Positions 1 through 12,905 of a stretch of 64,000 nucleotides of DNA are shown in pieces. The translations under genes and the position numbers were made by a program. A model generated the notes under the pieces. The model worked only from the letters and a program-made list of their open reading frames with translations, was not told the DNA's origin and ran no database searches. Each line of letters opens with the position of its first letter. Positions within the stretch are counted from its first letter, which is position 1. This DNA is from Chamaecrista fasciculata (lineage: Eukaryota > Streptophyta > Magnoliopsida > Fabales > Fabaceae): assembly GCA_003254925.1 (NCBI GenBank), contig QANZ01006964.1:106967-170966 (forward strand). The letters run 5' to 3'.

Positions 1-779
1 ATATTGAATGTTTCGTGGGGTTGCGCAATATACGCACGTTAGGTCTGAGAGTCTGAACATGAGCATGTGTTTGTGCATAACATGAAAAATAAAGCAGGTA
101 TATTTGTCTCTGCCTTGGGCCAAACTTTCAAGCTCACTTTTTTGACTTTCTTATCCTTTCTTTCTTTTATGTTTTTGCTCATCTCTTATCCCTCTTACTT
201 TATATATATATATATTGGCTTATGAATTATGATGTAACTCAAGCCTTGCATATAATTAATGATGTAGTTTTATATAATATTGATTTATTAAAAAAATTAT
301 TTGTTTTTATTATTTTTCATCACTAAATTATTTAAAATATAAAAATTATGTCAACTCGTAATTATATATATATATCTCAAATTCCATCTTAAAATTTTTA
401 TTTATATATATATATCATATATGTCTTGTTAAATTGTTATTCTCTTCTGTCTATCTTTCTCTCTCTCTCTCTTTCTTTTTCTTAAACCTTTTTGGGTAAT
501 TTATTTTCTGTCATACTTTATGCATTAATCCTTTATTATAGTCTCTTCTTAGTTATATTAATAACTGTAATTAATTAACTATCTTCATCATCATCATTCA
601 TCACCACCCAATTGGATATGTGTATATGTGAATGAATGTGAGGTTGTCATCAACAAATGACAAAAGATAAATAAGAACGATATCAGGAACTGTTTACTCA
701 ATCAATTCTTATTAATTTCTGTATATGTCATTGATTTTCAGTAATCTATATATCTTTATATTATCTATTATATATATAT

Positions 780-965
780 ATACTATATTATATGTGAAGG
801 AGTCTTTTGGTCGTCCTCCCACTTATATTAAGATAAAAATATTACATATAATTAAAATAAGAGAAAACTTACTATTTGATCCATTTTTTTACGAATCAAC
901 GATTTAATTCTTCATTTTATTTTATATACATATTTGCGGTCCGTCATGGCACGCAAAACTCTTAG
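780..965 (+). mobile_element. Helitron-like remnant (decayed copy)
   Basis: This block is recognisably the same family as the better-preserved copy at 61647-61829. Both start near 'ctatattatatg' or 'cttatattatatgg', share 'ttggtcgtcc' or 'ctggtcgtcc', and share an 'atttgatcc...aatttagtccctcattttattttatatacatattt' type stretch. Both end in a GC-rich hairpin region and CT(T)AG followed by T. In this copy the hairpin has lost several pairs, and the terminus reads cttag rather than a clean CTRR. The family assignment rests on the 61.6-kb copy. Confidence 0.4.
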
Positions 966-1699
966 TATATATATATATTTGTGAATGTCTTTAATCCAAC
1001 CAACTGACCAAGTCCTTACCGCATTTTTTTTCTTATTTTTGTTTGGTTAAAAATACACAATTTCTTTAGTTTTATTTGCTACGCAGATAAAAATTCAAAT
1101 TATAAAACCGAAAAAAACTGTTCAAAATTTTATTTTATGTGAAATATCTTAATTATTAATCTTTCTTGAACAATAATTTTTTTTAAAAAATTTTTAATTA
1201 TTGTTGATAAAATTTTACAGTTATTATATTGCATATAACAGTAATAATAAAAAAAACTGATTTTTTAGTAACCATTTTTTTTTAAAAAAAAAATGTTTTA
1301 CACAAAATCTAAAATTTAAGAGATTTATATATACATTTAGTGTTCTTTGGTTTGTGTGCTTTGAATTAGTAGCAGGCTCTTCCTTTTCAGTATGATACAG
1401 TCACAGTGACATTATCCCAAAAACAGTAATTCAACCCACCGAAATTAATCTTTGTACGAAACAAATGCCAAAAACAATTAGTTCCACCAAGTAACAGACA
1501 AACATTAATTAGCCAACAAAAACAAATCCATCCATCACTGTTCTCTTTAAAAGTGAAACAACATTTGGAGGATAAGTTCTTCCAAAATTTTACATCAAAT
1601 AAATATCTTAATATTCACACACTACTAACATATAACTAAGTGGTGGAATGATGAGGATTGGATACGTGTGACTCACAGAGAATTTACTACTTTTTTTCC

Positions 1700-2062
1700 C
1701 AAAAATACTATGAGTACTTTTAATTAAGATATGCAGTGAATTTTAATTGTACTATCAAAGACTTTTTAAATCAATTATAGTCCCAAAGTATGATGTCAAA
1801 TTCACTTATACATACCCTAAAGTTTTTCAGTCAATTATACTCTCAATGTTTTATATTTGAGTCAATTGTACCCTTAAATACCCCCAAATTTAGGGGTACA
1901 ATTGACAAAAAAAAATAGAAATATGATTGACACAAAAAAAAACTTTGAGAATATAAGTGAAACTGATCCCATAATTTGAGCGTATAATTGATAAAAAAGA
2001 ACTTTGAAGGTATAATTGAAAATAATCGCATACTTTAGATATATCAAGAGTACTTTTGCCTT
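1700..2062. repeat. Foldback/MITE of the 'ggtataattgac' family
   Basis: An imperfect inverted repeat is built from modules such as 'tcaattataccc' on the left and 'gggtacaattgac' on the right, with the dyad centre near 1880. The right end, 'agtacttttgcc', matches the terminus of related elements at 11637-11872, 12263-12608 and 13901-14209. The left end is eroded. The element is non-coding. Confidence 0.45.
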
Positions 2063-3037
2063 GGGTAAAAATTGTATTGGAGGAGAGTATTTGTAAGGTA
2101 TTCATGCATGCAAAAATTATAGATAGTAATATTATCAACAAAATATTAGGTTCAATTTTTATGTGTGTTTCTCTTTATTTTCTCTTTCTCTATTTGACCA
2201 CTAGATCAATATATGCATTGATATCATCTTTAATTTCATCCATATAACCATTTTCATCATCTTATGTCCACCACACTTTGATTCTTCTTCAACCTAATTA
2301 ATTCTCGCCCCATTTTTTATTTCTTCTTAAAATATGTTTTTTTACTACTTATTTTTTGGTCTTTACAATTAATGTGCATTGTGGGTGTGGGTGAAATCTG
2401 CCATAGTTTTTGGTGATCACTTTCTTTGGATACCAACAAAACTAAACAAGACAAAAAGTTTTCTGCATCTTTATTGCAATGAACACACACATGGGGCCAT
2501 GTGCATATGCATACTCTGCAATCACCACCATCATGAGTTCATGACATTATTGAGTGATTCAAGCTAACCCAAAAATTATTCGTTCATATCATTTCAACTT
2601 ACAAGGATTAATTGAAGAGTAGATATAATATAAATGCAAGTGGCCACTAATTAAACTAAGCCATATGTGTGTCTGTACGCATGTATACATATATACATAT
2701 GTGTATGTGTAATGGTTCGCCATTTTTAACCATTGTCTAGTTCAAACACGTCATCTATTCGGTTGAGGTTACATTATTGACAAACGAAGTCAAATAGTAG
2801 TCCGAAAGTAAATTTGGTCAAAACATCAATATTAACTTTCGTACTACTATTTCACCTCTTTGTCAATGGTCTTAATTAGATTAAAAAAAAAACTCATCAA
2901 GAGTAACTTGTAGCTCCGATTCTCCGTTGCATTCAGACTTGAAACGAGAGAGATATGACCAAATTCATCAAACTAACAACCTATTTTCGGGCCTGATTTG
3001 ACCTTGTCTGTCGATGTCTCTAATTAGGAAAAGAAAG

Positions 3038-3523
3038 TGAAGGATTTCGGATCCCCAAGAACCGAAACCCCAATCATAATTATCCAGGCAAGTATAAAAA
3101 ACTCAATGCGAAACTTACTAACCTGGACACTATCGCTAATATTCTCGATCTTGCTAGTGGCTCTGCTCCACCAAGACTGATCTCCAAACGTTGATCTCCT
3201 TATCATGAACTCCACAAACGGTGAGACTCTACCTATTAGAGATAGAGCCATGTTTCCATGACTGATCGTAGAAGAAGAACTCTAAGAGAGAGAAGAAAAT
3301 AATACTATGTGGGTTCTCTCAATATGAGAGCCCCCTTTCCAACTCATGAAATTGAGCAACTTGAATGATGGGGAATCACTCCTATTTATAGGAGAATGGG
3401 AAAACTCCCAACTACTAACTATCCGATGTGGGACTTAATTAAAATAGCCCACATTCCGATGAGTTAACCCATAACTCAATTGGACTCCCACATTGGCGGA
3501 TATTTAGCCCACAAAATCCAACA
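3038..3523 (-). repeat. 3' LTR of the Copia element
   Basis: This 486-bp LTR is the left copy on the plus strand and the 3' LTR in element orientation. It aligns end to end with 9404-9893, apart from a 4-nt indel near 3084 and scattered substitutions. Its outer edge is preceded by the GAAAG target duplication. Confidence 0.92.
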
Positions 3524-5849
3524 TAATCCCACTCGCACATGGTGGGAGGCCATGACATTCCTTATCACAAAAGGAATTTTCTATCTCTCAATCTCTTGTC
3601 GTTTTCTTTCATACTCCATGTCAGTCGTGACCGCTTGACACGATATGTGGGAGCCTTATTCTAGAAGCCTTTTGGGCCCAGCAATAAGTGATGCTACAAC
3701 CCAAAAGGTGTGATGATGTGACCACTTGTCTCATCCAAAAAATAAAGGTACCATGGTTCCCTAGACATGTCCATATACACAGCTAGTCCAATCCCTCTAA
3801 GTCTACGACAACACTAGGACTTTAACCACACTCAATTGTGATAGGTATCCACATCCATGAGATCCTCCAAAGGGATCACATAATGGGTCAACCTCAGGAT
3901 ACTACCACACATGTATATGTCAACAAAGTCTTCCTTTCGCCCACTTATCAATTCAATCAAAGATAGTTGCTTTCCTGATAGACTTCTATCGAGCCGTATT
4001 TTGCCATAGCCTCTTAGAAAGACATCAAAGTAGCATGTACTACCTTCTCTCTTCATGACAGAGTCAAAGTACATAAGGGTACCTTCTTGAAAAGACTGGC
4101 GCATCCTTTCAGGGACTCACACAACATTGAAGCAGGGATTGATTCACATGCTTCCCTCTGCGGTTCTTAAAGCACATGTGGTATGAAACGCATGTTGTGG
4201 TGTTCTCGAGCGTATGTCGATTTCGATCATTCATCTTTACACCACACAAACCCTAGTCCAGATTCACCTAGAATCTGATTTGAGATTGCTACCACGCTTC
4301 GCTCGCTTCTCACAGCGCCAAGCGGAGCACTCACGTCTTGCTACATGCATTATGAATAGCGGGGATTCATAATTCGATCACAAGACTTTCTCGTTGTCTT
4401 AGTGGATCTCATCCTAGTACACTTACTAGGGCGACTTATCTATTATTTCGTTTTCCTGTCCAACACTCAACGCTTTTGAGCTACCTCTGGATATTCACAC
4501 TTTATCCAACCATGGTTTTGAAGAAAAAACATTCAAGTCTGATATTGGCCCACACCACTTGTGTGTCCAAGGCGGTTGCTCGTGTGAGAGAGCCAACCTC
4601 CCAAGCTTGTATGATATACTTTGCTTATTGTGTAATATTCTGACTTCTTGATTCGCACAAAATAAAGGTATACCTTAGCAATACACCATATTTACAATCA
4701 AGAAATAGTGCTTTTCTAAAGCTTGTCCTCATGACATAAAGTTTAACACATAAACTATATTAAATTACCTTGATCTATGCAACCTTATAAATTTCACATG
4801 TCACAAAACATGTTCTTAAGTGTTGGTGATACCAATGAAGAGTTCATTGGGGAACCTATGTCCCTTCAAGAATCTTTTCCCTGATTAGAGCAGGGATATG
4901 ATAGCCTGATATATCTAAAACACTAGTTTTATAGCTTGTATTCTTCATACAGCCAACCCACCACTATGGGACTGAGAGGGGTTAGAGTCAATGCTCCGTC
5001 ATGGGTCATCTTGCGAGAACCCCCCTCCACGGTTACTTGGTGCGTAGACTAATATCACATGGTAATTTAAAACTGTGCAACAACGTCTTTTACAAAGTTG
5101 TGTTGCGTACTTCCATAGTACTTGGGCTTTCTTGGTGTAAACCATAGTTGTTTGGCCTAGGAGACTAATATCACTAGATTGTCGGCTTTGTTTGCGATGT
5201 CCAAGTGACATAAGATCATCCCAAGCTTGAATTCCCCTCATACTGCTGATGATCATGCAACGAACTTTACGTTAGAGAAATGCATGAACATTTCTTGCTT
5301 CGGCCTAGTGCCTAACTAGAAAATACACTCAGACATGGACTTCAACTTATCCAAGTCTTTTAACCAATTAGAGTCAATGTGACTCATAAGTTACTATGAT
5401 AAAACAACTGATTGTCAGCAGTGCCCCACAAGTATCTTAAAATATCTTAACAAATCTTTGTCCTAGATTTGACTGATAATGACTCATTGTACTTCAAGCT
5501 ACCAACCGCATGTGTGGGAATTCATCTTCATGACTCCATCCTCGACTTAGTTTAAAGGCACAAAGCAAGACTCAAACTCTTACCTTTTCTACTAAGGCAT
5601 CGCTAGGGTTCAGATTCCTTCACAAAGAATCTACTAAGAATCTCTTCTATTTGGGATTCTTGTGACAGAGTGAGCTAATTCTTAGAGCAATCTCCATGAA
5701 TTCAGGCTCCCATTGTCTAACCCATTCCTTCATCTTAAAAGATGATAGGATAACCATTTTAAATGGTTGAAGCAGCCCATATGTTGTTTCTAGCTCATCA
5801 TATGTTTTCTACACACGGTGTGAGGGTAATGAAATACTCTCAACTTTCT

Positions 5850-6995
5850 TGACATGGACTAAGTGGTCAGTTACCACGAGTTTAGATGAAGGTGTGAGAT
5901 CTTGATAGATCACTGGAGTTAGCACATTTGTGCTCCTGGCCTCTTTCCACAAAATCTACATGCTCATGCATGTAAACCCTTCACCTAGGTTGTCATTCAA
6001 GTAAGTGGTCTTGACATCCAACGGATGTACTCGCAGACTCAAACTGGAGACCAAAGCTAGAACAAGACTTTGTCCACACAACAAACGAGAAGGCTTCGTC
6101 ACTTTCGATACCTTCTTATCGCGTGAACCTCTTCACTGCTTAATGTTCCTAGTAGTGGTCAATTGACCCATCTACCTCCCTTAACCTTTGAGAGCACACT
6201 TGTTCTCAAAATGTCTTGTGACGCGAGAGAGATCCACTAAGTCTTATACTTGGTCTGTCCTTATAGACTTCATCATCTTTTCTTTCATCGCTATAGTCCA
6301 CCATTTACTAGTAGGGTAGGAGAGAGCCTATTGAACCATCTTGGGCTCTTCTTCACATGGGAGTTACTACTACTCTAGTATATGGAATGGTTAGCTATCC
6401 AACTATTCCATTTTCATCACACAATAGTGAGAAAATACAAGACCCTTTGCCTTGGCCCTCACATGTTCGTCGGACTACTATTGTCTGCGTGGACTAATTT
6501 GATGAAGGCAGAACTTATGATTTCATGACTTAATGGTTTTCAAGTTGTTTTTCCTGTAAGGCAATATTTACAAAGTGGCATTGGGAATTTGTCCTCTCAA
6601 GTTCTCCTCCGCTAGTAAGTAAACTTGTCCTACGCACCTGTTCAAAACAGGTATATCAACCACAAAAGAAGACATAGTAAAACAACTACTTGAACTACGT
6701 GAATGTAATCCAAGGTGTATCACAACACAACCATTGCCATAAAATCAAAACCTAACACTATAGAGTCATGATGAACATGTAGATCACATTAAGTCCTAAG
6801 TTCTCTCGAAGAGATAGCATGCAACGAGATCCGCTCAGTATCTAGAACACATAGCATATATAAAGACAAAAAGTGGCCGCTACGCAACTTGAGTTTGTAG
6901 GCGCCTAACTCCATTACTTTATTGATGATTTGTTCCCTCAAGGATACTTCTGCTCCCACTGGGCAGAGGACGGAACTCAATGAACTAATGCTCAT
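5850..6995 (-). pseudogene. Decayed Copia pol remnant (protease end, integrase end, RT start)
   Basis: Minus-strand translation gives Copia-like motifs interrupted by stops and frameshifts. At about 6789-6995, 'LKLRSGHFLSLYMLCVL' resembles the segment leading into the integrase ('...L..G..L.L..VL.V'). At about 6264-6293, 'MKEKMMKSIRTDQV' resembles the conserved 'W..AM..E..S...N..W' RT entry. At about 6000-6030, 'LDVKTTYLNDNLGEG' matches the Copia RT motif usually written MDVKTAFLNG.L.E. The order protease, integrase, RT is that of Copia. No intact polyprotein remains and nothing here can be functional. Confidence 0.75.
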
Positions 6996-8439
6996 GGGTG
7001 AGAGGAAAAATCATTGCAAACTATTTTGCGTGTAATGTCCTTTTGACACAAACACAATTTGACCTTGGTCAAAACCTCCATTCCTCCCTTGCTTCTCTTT
7101 TGAACCGAGGCTACTTACCTTACACTCAACCTTTCTCTTCCTAACACCACATCTCTTGGAGCCTTGTGCTCTAAGAAGCATTAGCCACTTAGGCTATGTG
7201 CTTGATGGATTTTGCAACCTCATATCACTAATCCTTCAACACCATGCAGTGTTTGATTTCATCAAATTCAAGAAATTTAATGATATCAATGGCGGTCGAA
7301 ATAACCTACACGCGCTCCCAAGAGGAGGGAAGAGATCTAGAAATAGTTTGAACTTACTACTTACTAGTTGGGAGTTTTAAGGCTGGCACATACTCCCATA
7401 TCTTGTTTGTTTTCTCCCTTTGATGCGTCTCAATTCTCTTGTCAGAGTGCATCTTAGAGACATCAAACTTGATTGTAAGTTGCCTCAGTTTGGTGGCCAC
7501 AGTGTCACCAAACTAGTCTCTCTAATGTGATATACTTCGTTTTTAAGGTGGTATGATATTTGAATTGACACACAATGTCATTCAAAGGTGCTGCGAGGTA
7601 ACGTACTCCGAGCATCACCACCAGGCTATTGTATGACATATTCCAAGATTTCCAATAACTTCTCTCAATATGAATTGTACTTTCTTAAATGTCATAACTA
7701 ATCTCACTATGCTATTTTGTTTCTCTCCCTAATGGAGATCCACAACTACAGGTTTTCTAGTTTCACTATCAGTCAATCCTAAACGCTAACATTTAAACAC
7801 AGTTCTCTTATTACACAACACACGGTTATTGAAAATTGTAATCAACGCAAGACAAGTATAGATATAGACAGTCTCTGCATTTGAGAAGTGGGGTCAACCA
7901 CCCTCATCATACAGAGAACTAATATATCTACACCTTTCTATGCTTGACTCATCAATTTTCATAGAATAGTCAAATACTATTCAAAAACCCTTTTTGGATT
8001 CCCACTAGGTAAGCATTCAAGATGGATATCGAAATTTGCCACATGTTTGACCACGAACTCCCACTTGATTACAATGCTTACAACAATTTAAATAGTCATA
8101 TACCATTTAAATTTCCACGTGGATAAGCATTTACTTTTGAGGTTATGGATCTGCCATAAACTACCCCCAACTCCTACTCGAGTGAAACGCTTAATCTGAT
8201 TCAAATGGTCGCATACCATTCAAATTCTTTCTCTCGTTGTGTATGTGAGTGAGTCAAGAGATAGCCATATGCCTCTTCTTAGACTCTGATTTGTCTTATT
8301 TTCTCTCTATATTTGGATTCGTCTCGAAAAACCGAGAAAAACGACCCAAAGATTGTCGAAAAGGAGCTAAAACGAAGAAGTTATGCACAACCGAAAATTG
8401 CATAAAAAGTCAACGATCAACATTGACCTTGACAAAGTC

Positions 8440-8810
8440 AATGGTCAACTCTGTCGGTCAACGTCAAAAGCTCCTCCACCAGGCTGCCAGTCAACGTCAG
8501 CACACGGCGGTCAGCGGCAACAGACGCCTCCACTCACGGCGGCGATGGTCACCGAAGCTTTGCCAGTCTACCGCCGTCTGTGGCGGTACGCGGCGGCTCT
8601 AACCACCGGACCACCACCGTCATCCACCTCCTGCGGTGGTTTTGGCTGCTGGTCAACCACCGGTTGGCCACCCCACACGGTGGTCCATGGTGGTTCCGGT
8701 TGCCGGAACACCACCGGCGGCCAACCTACATGGCGGTGACCGCCGCCGTGACCTTCCCGTTCGTCTACCGCCGGCGGCGGCTCCGGCCGCCGTCGTGAAC
8801 AGTTCCGTCC
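8440..8810. other. GC-rich CGG/CCG island inside the Copia element
   Basis: This roughly 370-bp block is extremely rich in CGG, CCG and CCACC/GGTGG, in an element and window that are otherwise AT-rich. It lies between the 5' LTR and the gag/protease region in element orientation. The upstream edge (8400-8470) carries repeated GTCAA/TTGAC motifs. Both strands give open frames of 60-120 codons. Their composition (Gly, Pro, Arg, Thr, Ala) is what CGG repeats would produce, and I recognise no protein. It could be an acquired host fragment or structured leader RNA. Confidence 0.65.
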
Positions 8811-9386
8811 CCCTCCTTTTCTTTTTTTTTTATTAATTATTTTATTTTATATTAATTATTTAATAAACTGATTATTTTAATAATTAATATCAGGGTCCAA
8901 ATATCTCTATAGAATCTAGGCAAATCTTCTCAGTTTAGGTTTAAATCAATTTTGAATTTCAAAAATTTAAAAAACACAAATTTAAATATCAAATTCAAAA
9001 TGATTTGACAATATTTTCTTTTATAAATATACCTAAACACAATATTTAAAACTTTTGACCTATCACAAAGATTAAACCAGAGATAACAACAAATATTAAA
9101 ACTGGGAACCTAGGCATATTCCTAAGTTCACCAAAAACATGAATATTATCATAAGGAACCTACACATGTTCCTAAGTTTTAAATAAATACAAAATATCAC
9201 ATACACAGGATAATATATACTTTATATATTATCTATCCCTAAAACAATTTAGAGAATATGAGAACAACTATACATAAATAACTCATATTTACATAAACCA
9301 AAAAATTAATTTGGGAAAGAGATATAATTATATCCCTACAACATTTTGGAATCACAAATTCCTGGAGAACAGAACAGTAGCATAAA

Positions 9387-9402
9387 CCTGGTTCTGATAC
9401 CA
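9387..9402 (-). other. Primer-binding site (tRNA-iMet type)
   Basis: On the minus strand, TGGTATCAGAACCAGG begins one nucleotide inside the 5' LTR. It is the complement of the 3' end of plant initiator tRNA-Met with one apparent mismatch (consensus TGGTATCAGAGC...). This is the standard primer site of Copia elements and sets the element's orientation. Confidence 0.88.
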
Positions 9403-9403
9403 A

Positions 9404-9893
9404 TGAAGGATTTCGGATCCCTAAGAACCGAAACCCGAATCATAATTATAAATCCAGGCAAGTATAAAAAACTCAATGCGGAACTTACTAACCTAGACGC
9501 TATCGTTAATATTCTCGATCTTGCTAGTGGCTCTGCTCCACCAAGACTGATATCCAAACGTTGATCTCCTCATCACGAACTCCACCAAACGATGAGACTC
9601 ACCTACTAGAGATATAGCCATGTTTCCACGACTGATCGCGGAAGAAGAACTCTAAGAGAGAGAAGAAAATATTACTATGTGGGTTCTCTCAATATGAGAG
9701 CCTCCTTTCCAACTCATGGAATTGAGCAACTTGAATAATGGGGAATCACTCCTATTTAGAGAAGAATGGGAAAACTCTCAACTACTAACTATTCGATGTG
9801 GGACTTAATTAAAATAGCCCACATTCCAATGAGTTAACCCATAACCCAATTAGACTCCCACATGGGCGAATAGTTAGCCCACAAAATCCAACA
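9404..9893 (-). repeat. 5' LTR of the Copia element
   Basis: This 490-bp LTR is the partner of 3038-3523. It lies next to the primer-binding site on its inner side and is followed on its outer side by the GAAAG target duplication (9894-9898). Confidence 0.92.
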
Positions 9894-9898
9894 GAAAG

Positions 9899-10500
9899 AA
9901 TTCATCAAATTTAATCTGTTGCTCTGATTTAATCGCATTCAGGTTTGAAATGAGAGAGATGCATATTCAATAGTTACGGACTAATGATGAAACTTTTAGG
10001 AAACAATAACGACTAAAACGGAATGGAAAAAATATTAGGGACCAAAATAGAACCTTGGGTAAACATTAAGGAATAAAATAGGTTTAAGCTTTCAAATTTT
10101 CATATATAATTAGGTTATATAATATAAATCATTATATAATATTATTTTCACTTTAATTTTAAAAATGTGAAGTTACTAATTCATATATATTATTATATTC
10201 AAGTAAATTAAACTTAATAAATTGTTGTATGATACATTTGTTTTTTTTTTTTTTGCCAATAGTATGATACATTTGTTAAGATCGAAAGTTTGTAAAATGG
10301 GAATGGATGTATGAAATTGGATTGTAAAAGTTTACCTGAATATAAGTAATAACTTTTTTAAAAAATAATATATCTTTCATTAATTAATCTAAATATATCA
10401 AAATCTTCCTAACTCTCTCAAATTAACTTTCATTAAGTGTAAATATGTCTAATATTAATTTCTAATCTATTCTAAAATTTATAATCACTTAAAAGAAGTA
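9899..10500. other. AT-rich intergenic DNA, no gene
   Basis: There is a short copy of the dispersed 'gagagagatgcat'-type module just outside the Copia element, then AT-rich sequence with a T15 run near 10240. I see no coding signal. Confidence 0.6.
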
Positions 10501-10504
10501 GGTC

Positions 10505-10925
10505 AAACTACAAATATGGTCTCATTTCTTTTGCTCAGTTCCAAATTTGATCTTGTATCTTTTCTTGTTGGACTTTTGGTCTCATATATTTGCAAAATGT
10601 CACAATTTGATCCCATATTATTTTTGGTTTCATATCTTTTGGTCAGGTTGCAAAATTAATTTCATATCTTTGCAAAAGGATCAACTTTTAGTTGGTTGTT
10701 TTACAAAGATGTGGGACCACTTATGCATTTGACCAAAAGATATAGTACCAATTCTGCAATTGGCCAAAAGATATAGGACCAATTCTACAACAAAAAATGG
10801 TATGGGACCAAATTGGGACCTAATCCAAAGATACATGACTAGAAAGGCAACAAAAAAAGATATGAGACCAAATTGGAAACTGAGCAAAAGATATGAGATC
10901 AAATTAAGACTTTAGCCAAATAAGT
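10505..10925. repeat. Foldback element ('ggtctcatatcttttg' family)
   Basis: The left half repeats 'tttggtctcatatcttt..gc' modules and the right half carries the complement, 'gcaaaagatatgagaccaaattg'. The centre is near 10700. The two halves could pair into a long hairpin. The small open frames on both strands are translations of this repeat. The ends are not sharply defined. Confidence 0.6.
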
Positions 10926-11636
10926 AATATGAATAAACCTACTCCAAAAAAGCTTAATAACAGGAATTTGAATGAGTACTTAAGACCTATTATGTGTCAC
11001 AATAAATTTAATTATAATTTTGGTCAAAATACAATTTTGGTCCTTTATATTTGGAGTAAACTGCAATCTAGCCCTTTATCTTTTTTTTTTTTTTTTACAG
11101 TTTTAGTCTTATATCTTTCCCAAAAGTTATATGCCTTGGTCCCTACCATTGAATGTAGTCATATTGCTCTAGTTACAAGTTCAATTATATTGTGACAAGT
11201 TTGAGGGTATATGTTACTTTAAATGAATCCTTTCTATGTTCAGTTCGAGTCACCAACAAACAAGATCAAATTAGACTTTGAAAGTGGGTTATTTTTCTTT
11301 GGACTGGTCGAAAGTGGGTTATTTGTTTCGTAGTCAAACGAGCGAAGTTGGTCATAGCTATCTCGTTTCAAGTCTAATTGTGACGAGTTTAGAATTATGG
11401 GTCGGGTTACTTTTGATGAGTCCTTTTTTTTTTGTCAAGTTGGGACCGTCAGCAAATAAGGTCAAATTAAATGCAAAAGTGATTTTTCATAATTTTTACT
11501 TTTTGGTTCCAAAATCACTTTCAGACCTAATTTAACCTCATTTGCTAACAGTCCTAACTGGACAAAAGAATGTCTCATCAAGAGTAACATATAACTTCGA
11601 ACTCGTCACAATTGGACTTGAAAAAAAAAGAATGAT

Positions 11637-11872
11637 ATAAGTATTGTTGGTACCCCTAACGTTTTGGGTCATTTTCAGTTATACCCCCAATATTTCACAG
11701 TTGAGTAAATTATACCCCCACATTGGGGGTATAAATGATAAAAAATGTGAAACGTTGAGGGTATAATTGACTAAAAAGTGAAACGTTGGGGGTATAATTG
11801 ACCAAAAAATATTAGGGGTATAATTGAAAATGACCCCAAAACGTTGGGGGTACCAACAGTACTTTTGCTAAA
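11637..11872. repeat. MITE of the 'gttggtacccc' family
   Basis: The inverted repeats start 'gttggtacccctaacgttttggg' and end with its complement, followed by 'agtacttttgct'. Modules of 'gggggtataattgac' fill the right arm and the complement fills the left arm. It is the same family as 13901-14209, which has a clearer target duplication. Confidence 0.6.
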
Positions 11873-12117
11873 AAGAAATATGACTAACTTCACTTCTTTT
11901 TACTATGAAATGAGCGACTCACTTTTGGAATTCAATTTGATTTTGTTTGCTGACGGCATTAATTGTACAAAGAAATGACTCATCAAGAATAATTTATCAC
12001 TCCAATCTTGACGCAATCAAAAGTAAAATAAGAGATATATAGTCACATTCGATCTTTAAACCAAAAGAATAAACTTTTAAGAAAAATATAAGATTAAAAT
12101 CATGAGAAAAAAAAAAG

Positions 12118-12905
12118 CAATGTTTTAGTAACCGAATCAGACATTGACCCGGACAAGGGCTCGGGTCACGGGTCACTGGTTCAATCGCCGGGTTATTTGG
12201 GTCAATTGTTAGCCCGGTCAAATTGAAAAAAATAACACTTCTAATTTCTAAAAGTACTTAAATTTAAAGTACTTAAAGTATTAATTTCATCACCAAACTT
12301 TACATCAACTGCCAATTTTGTCCCCAATATTATATACATTTTGGTTAATTATATCGTTTGATTAACTTTTTTCATTAAATTAATGACAAACTGCATCCTG
12401 TTTTTCAATTTGAGTTTATTTTTTGATCAATTTTACATTACATATCATTAGTCACGTATATTCTATTGTTAATATTTGGCTAAAATAAGAGCAAATGATA
12501 AAATTGACCAAAATGTGAAACATTAGGGATAAAATTGACAGTAAAAAAAGATTAGGGAAGAAATTGACAGTTTGTTTAAAGTTTGGGAACAAAATTAGTA
12601 CTTTTGCCCAAATTTTTTATTTCAACTTTTTTTTTTTTAAAAAAAGGGTGAAAGCGGGTCAATCCGGGTCATGGATGGCGGTTTTATTAAAAAACCGACG
12701 GATTAAACCGGGTCATTTCCACTTTAATTATTGGCGGGTTTTTGCCTCACCCGGACCGGCCTAGTGCTCGGGTCACCGGGTTCCGGGTTGACCCGGGCGA
12801 GCCGGTCCGGTTTTTTGTTCATTAAAAAAAAGGCTATATTTTTTTTAAAAAAAATTGACCGATTGAACGATTCACCCAATATTCCCGCGATTAAACCACT
12901 AATTC
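12118..12905. repeat. Proline-tRNA-unlike, GC-rich 'cgggtca' MITE with a second MITE inside
   Basis: The outer segments (about 12118-12230 and 12640-12905) are rich in inverted 'cgggtca' and 'tgacccg' words, such as 'gacccggac' on the left and 'gtccggttttttg' on the right. This is typical of a common plant terminal-inverted-repeat family. The AT-rich middle is a separate foldback element (12263-12608). I could not identify a target duplication. Confidence 0.35.
12263..12608. repeat. Foldback element nested in the 'cgggtca' MITE
   Basis: The inverted arms are 'ttcatcaccaaactttacatcaa' on the left and 'gtttaaagtttgggaacaaaatt' on the right. The right end is 'agtacttttgccc', the terminus shared with the 13901-14209 family. 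Confidence 0.5.

Larger units (their letters stand above)
1..3032. other. AT-rich intergenic DNA
   Basis: No coding sequence is supported here. The open frames are short and arise from AT-rich low-complexity sequence. There are several short (TA)n tracts (about 203-216, 362-376, 405-420, 766-790, 965-980) and a CT-rich tract near 458-475. The only structured pieces are a Helitron-like remnant (780-965), a foldback element (about 1700-2062), and one copy of a dispersed module (2885-2966) containing 'cgagagagatatgacc', which recurs many times in the first 18 kb. Confidence 0.7.
3038..9893 (-). mobile_element. Degenerate full-length Copia LTR retrotransposon
   Basis: The element is bounded by two direct LTRs (3038-3523 and 9404-9893). 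Each reads TG...CA on the minus strand, starting TGTTGGATTTTGTGGGC and ending in CCTTCA. It is flanked by a perfect 5-bp target duplication, GAAAG, at 3033-3037 and 9894-9898. A tRNA-iMet-type primer-binding site abuts the inner edge of the 9404 LTR, which fixes the minus orientation. A purine-rich tract (gagtgggatta on the minus strand) sits against the 3' LTR at about 3524-3534. The interior has no long open frame but keeps decayed Copia protease and reverse-transcriptase traces. By eye the LTRs differ at roughly 25-30 positions plus small indels, so the insertion is far older than the Ty3 element at 49-61 kb. Confidence 0.92.

Noticed and set aside
8249..8836. Overlapping plus-strand open frames of 66-118 codons
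   Set aside because: They arise from CGG/CCG-rich low-complexity DNA inside a dead Copia element. Several overlap in different frames and none has a recognisable domain.
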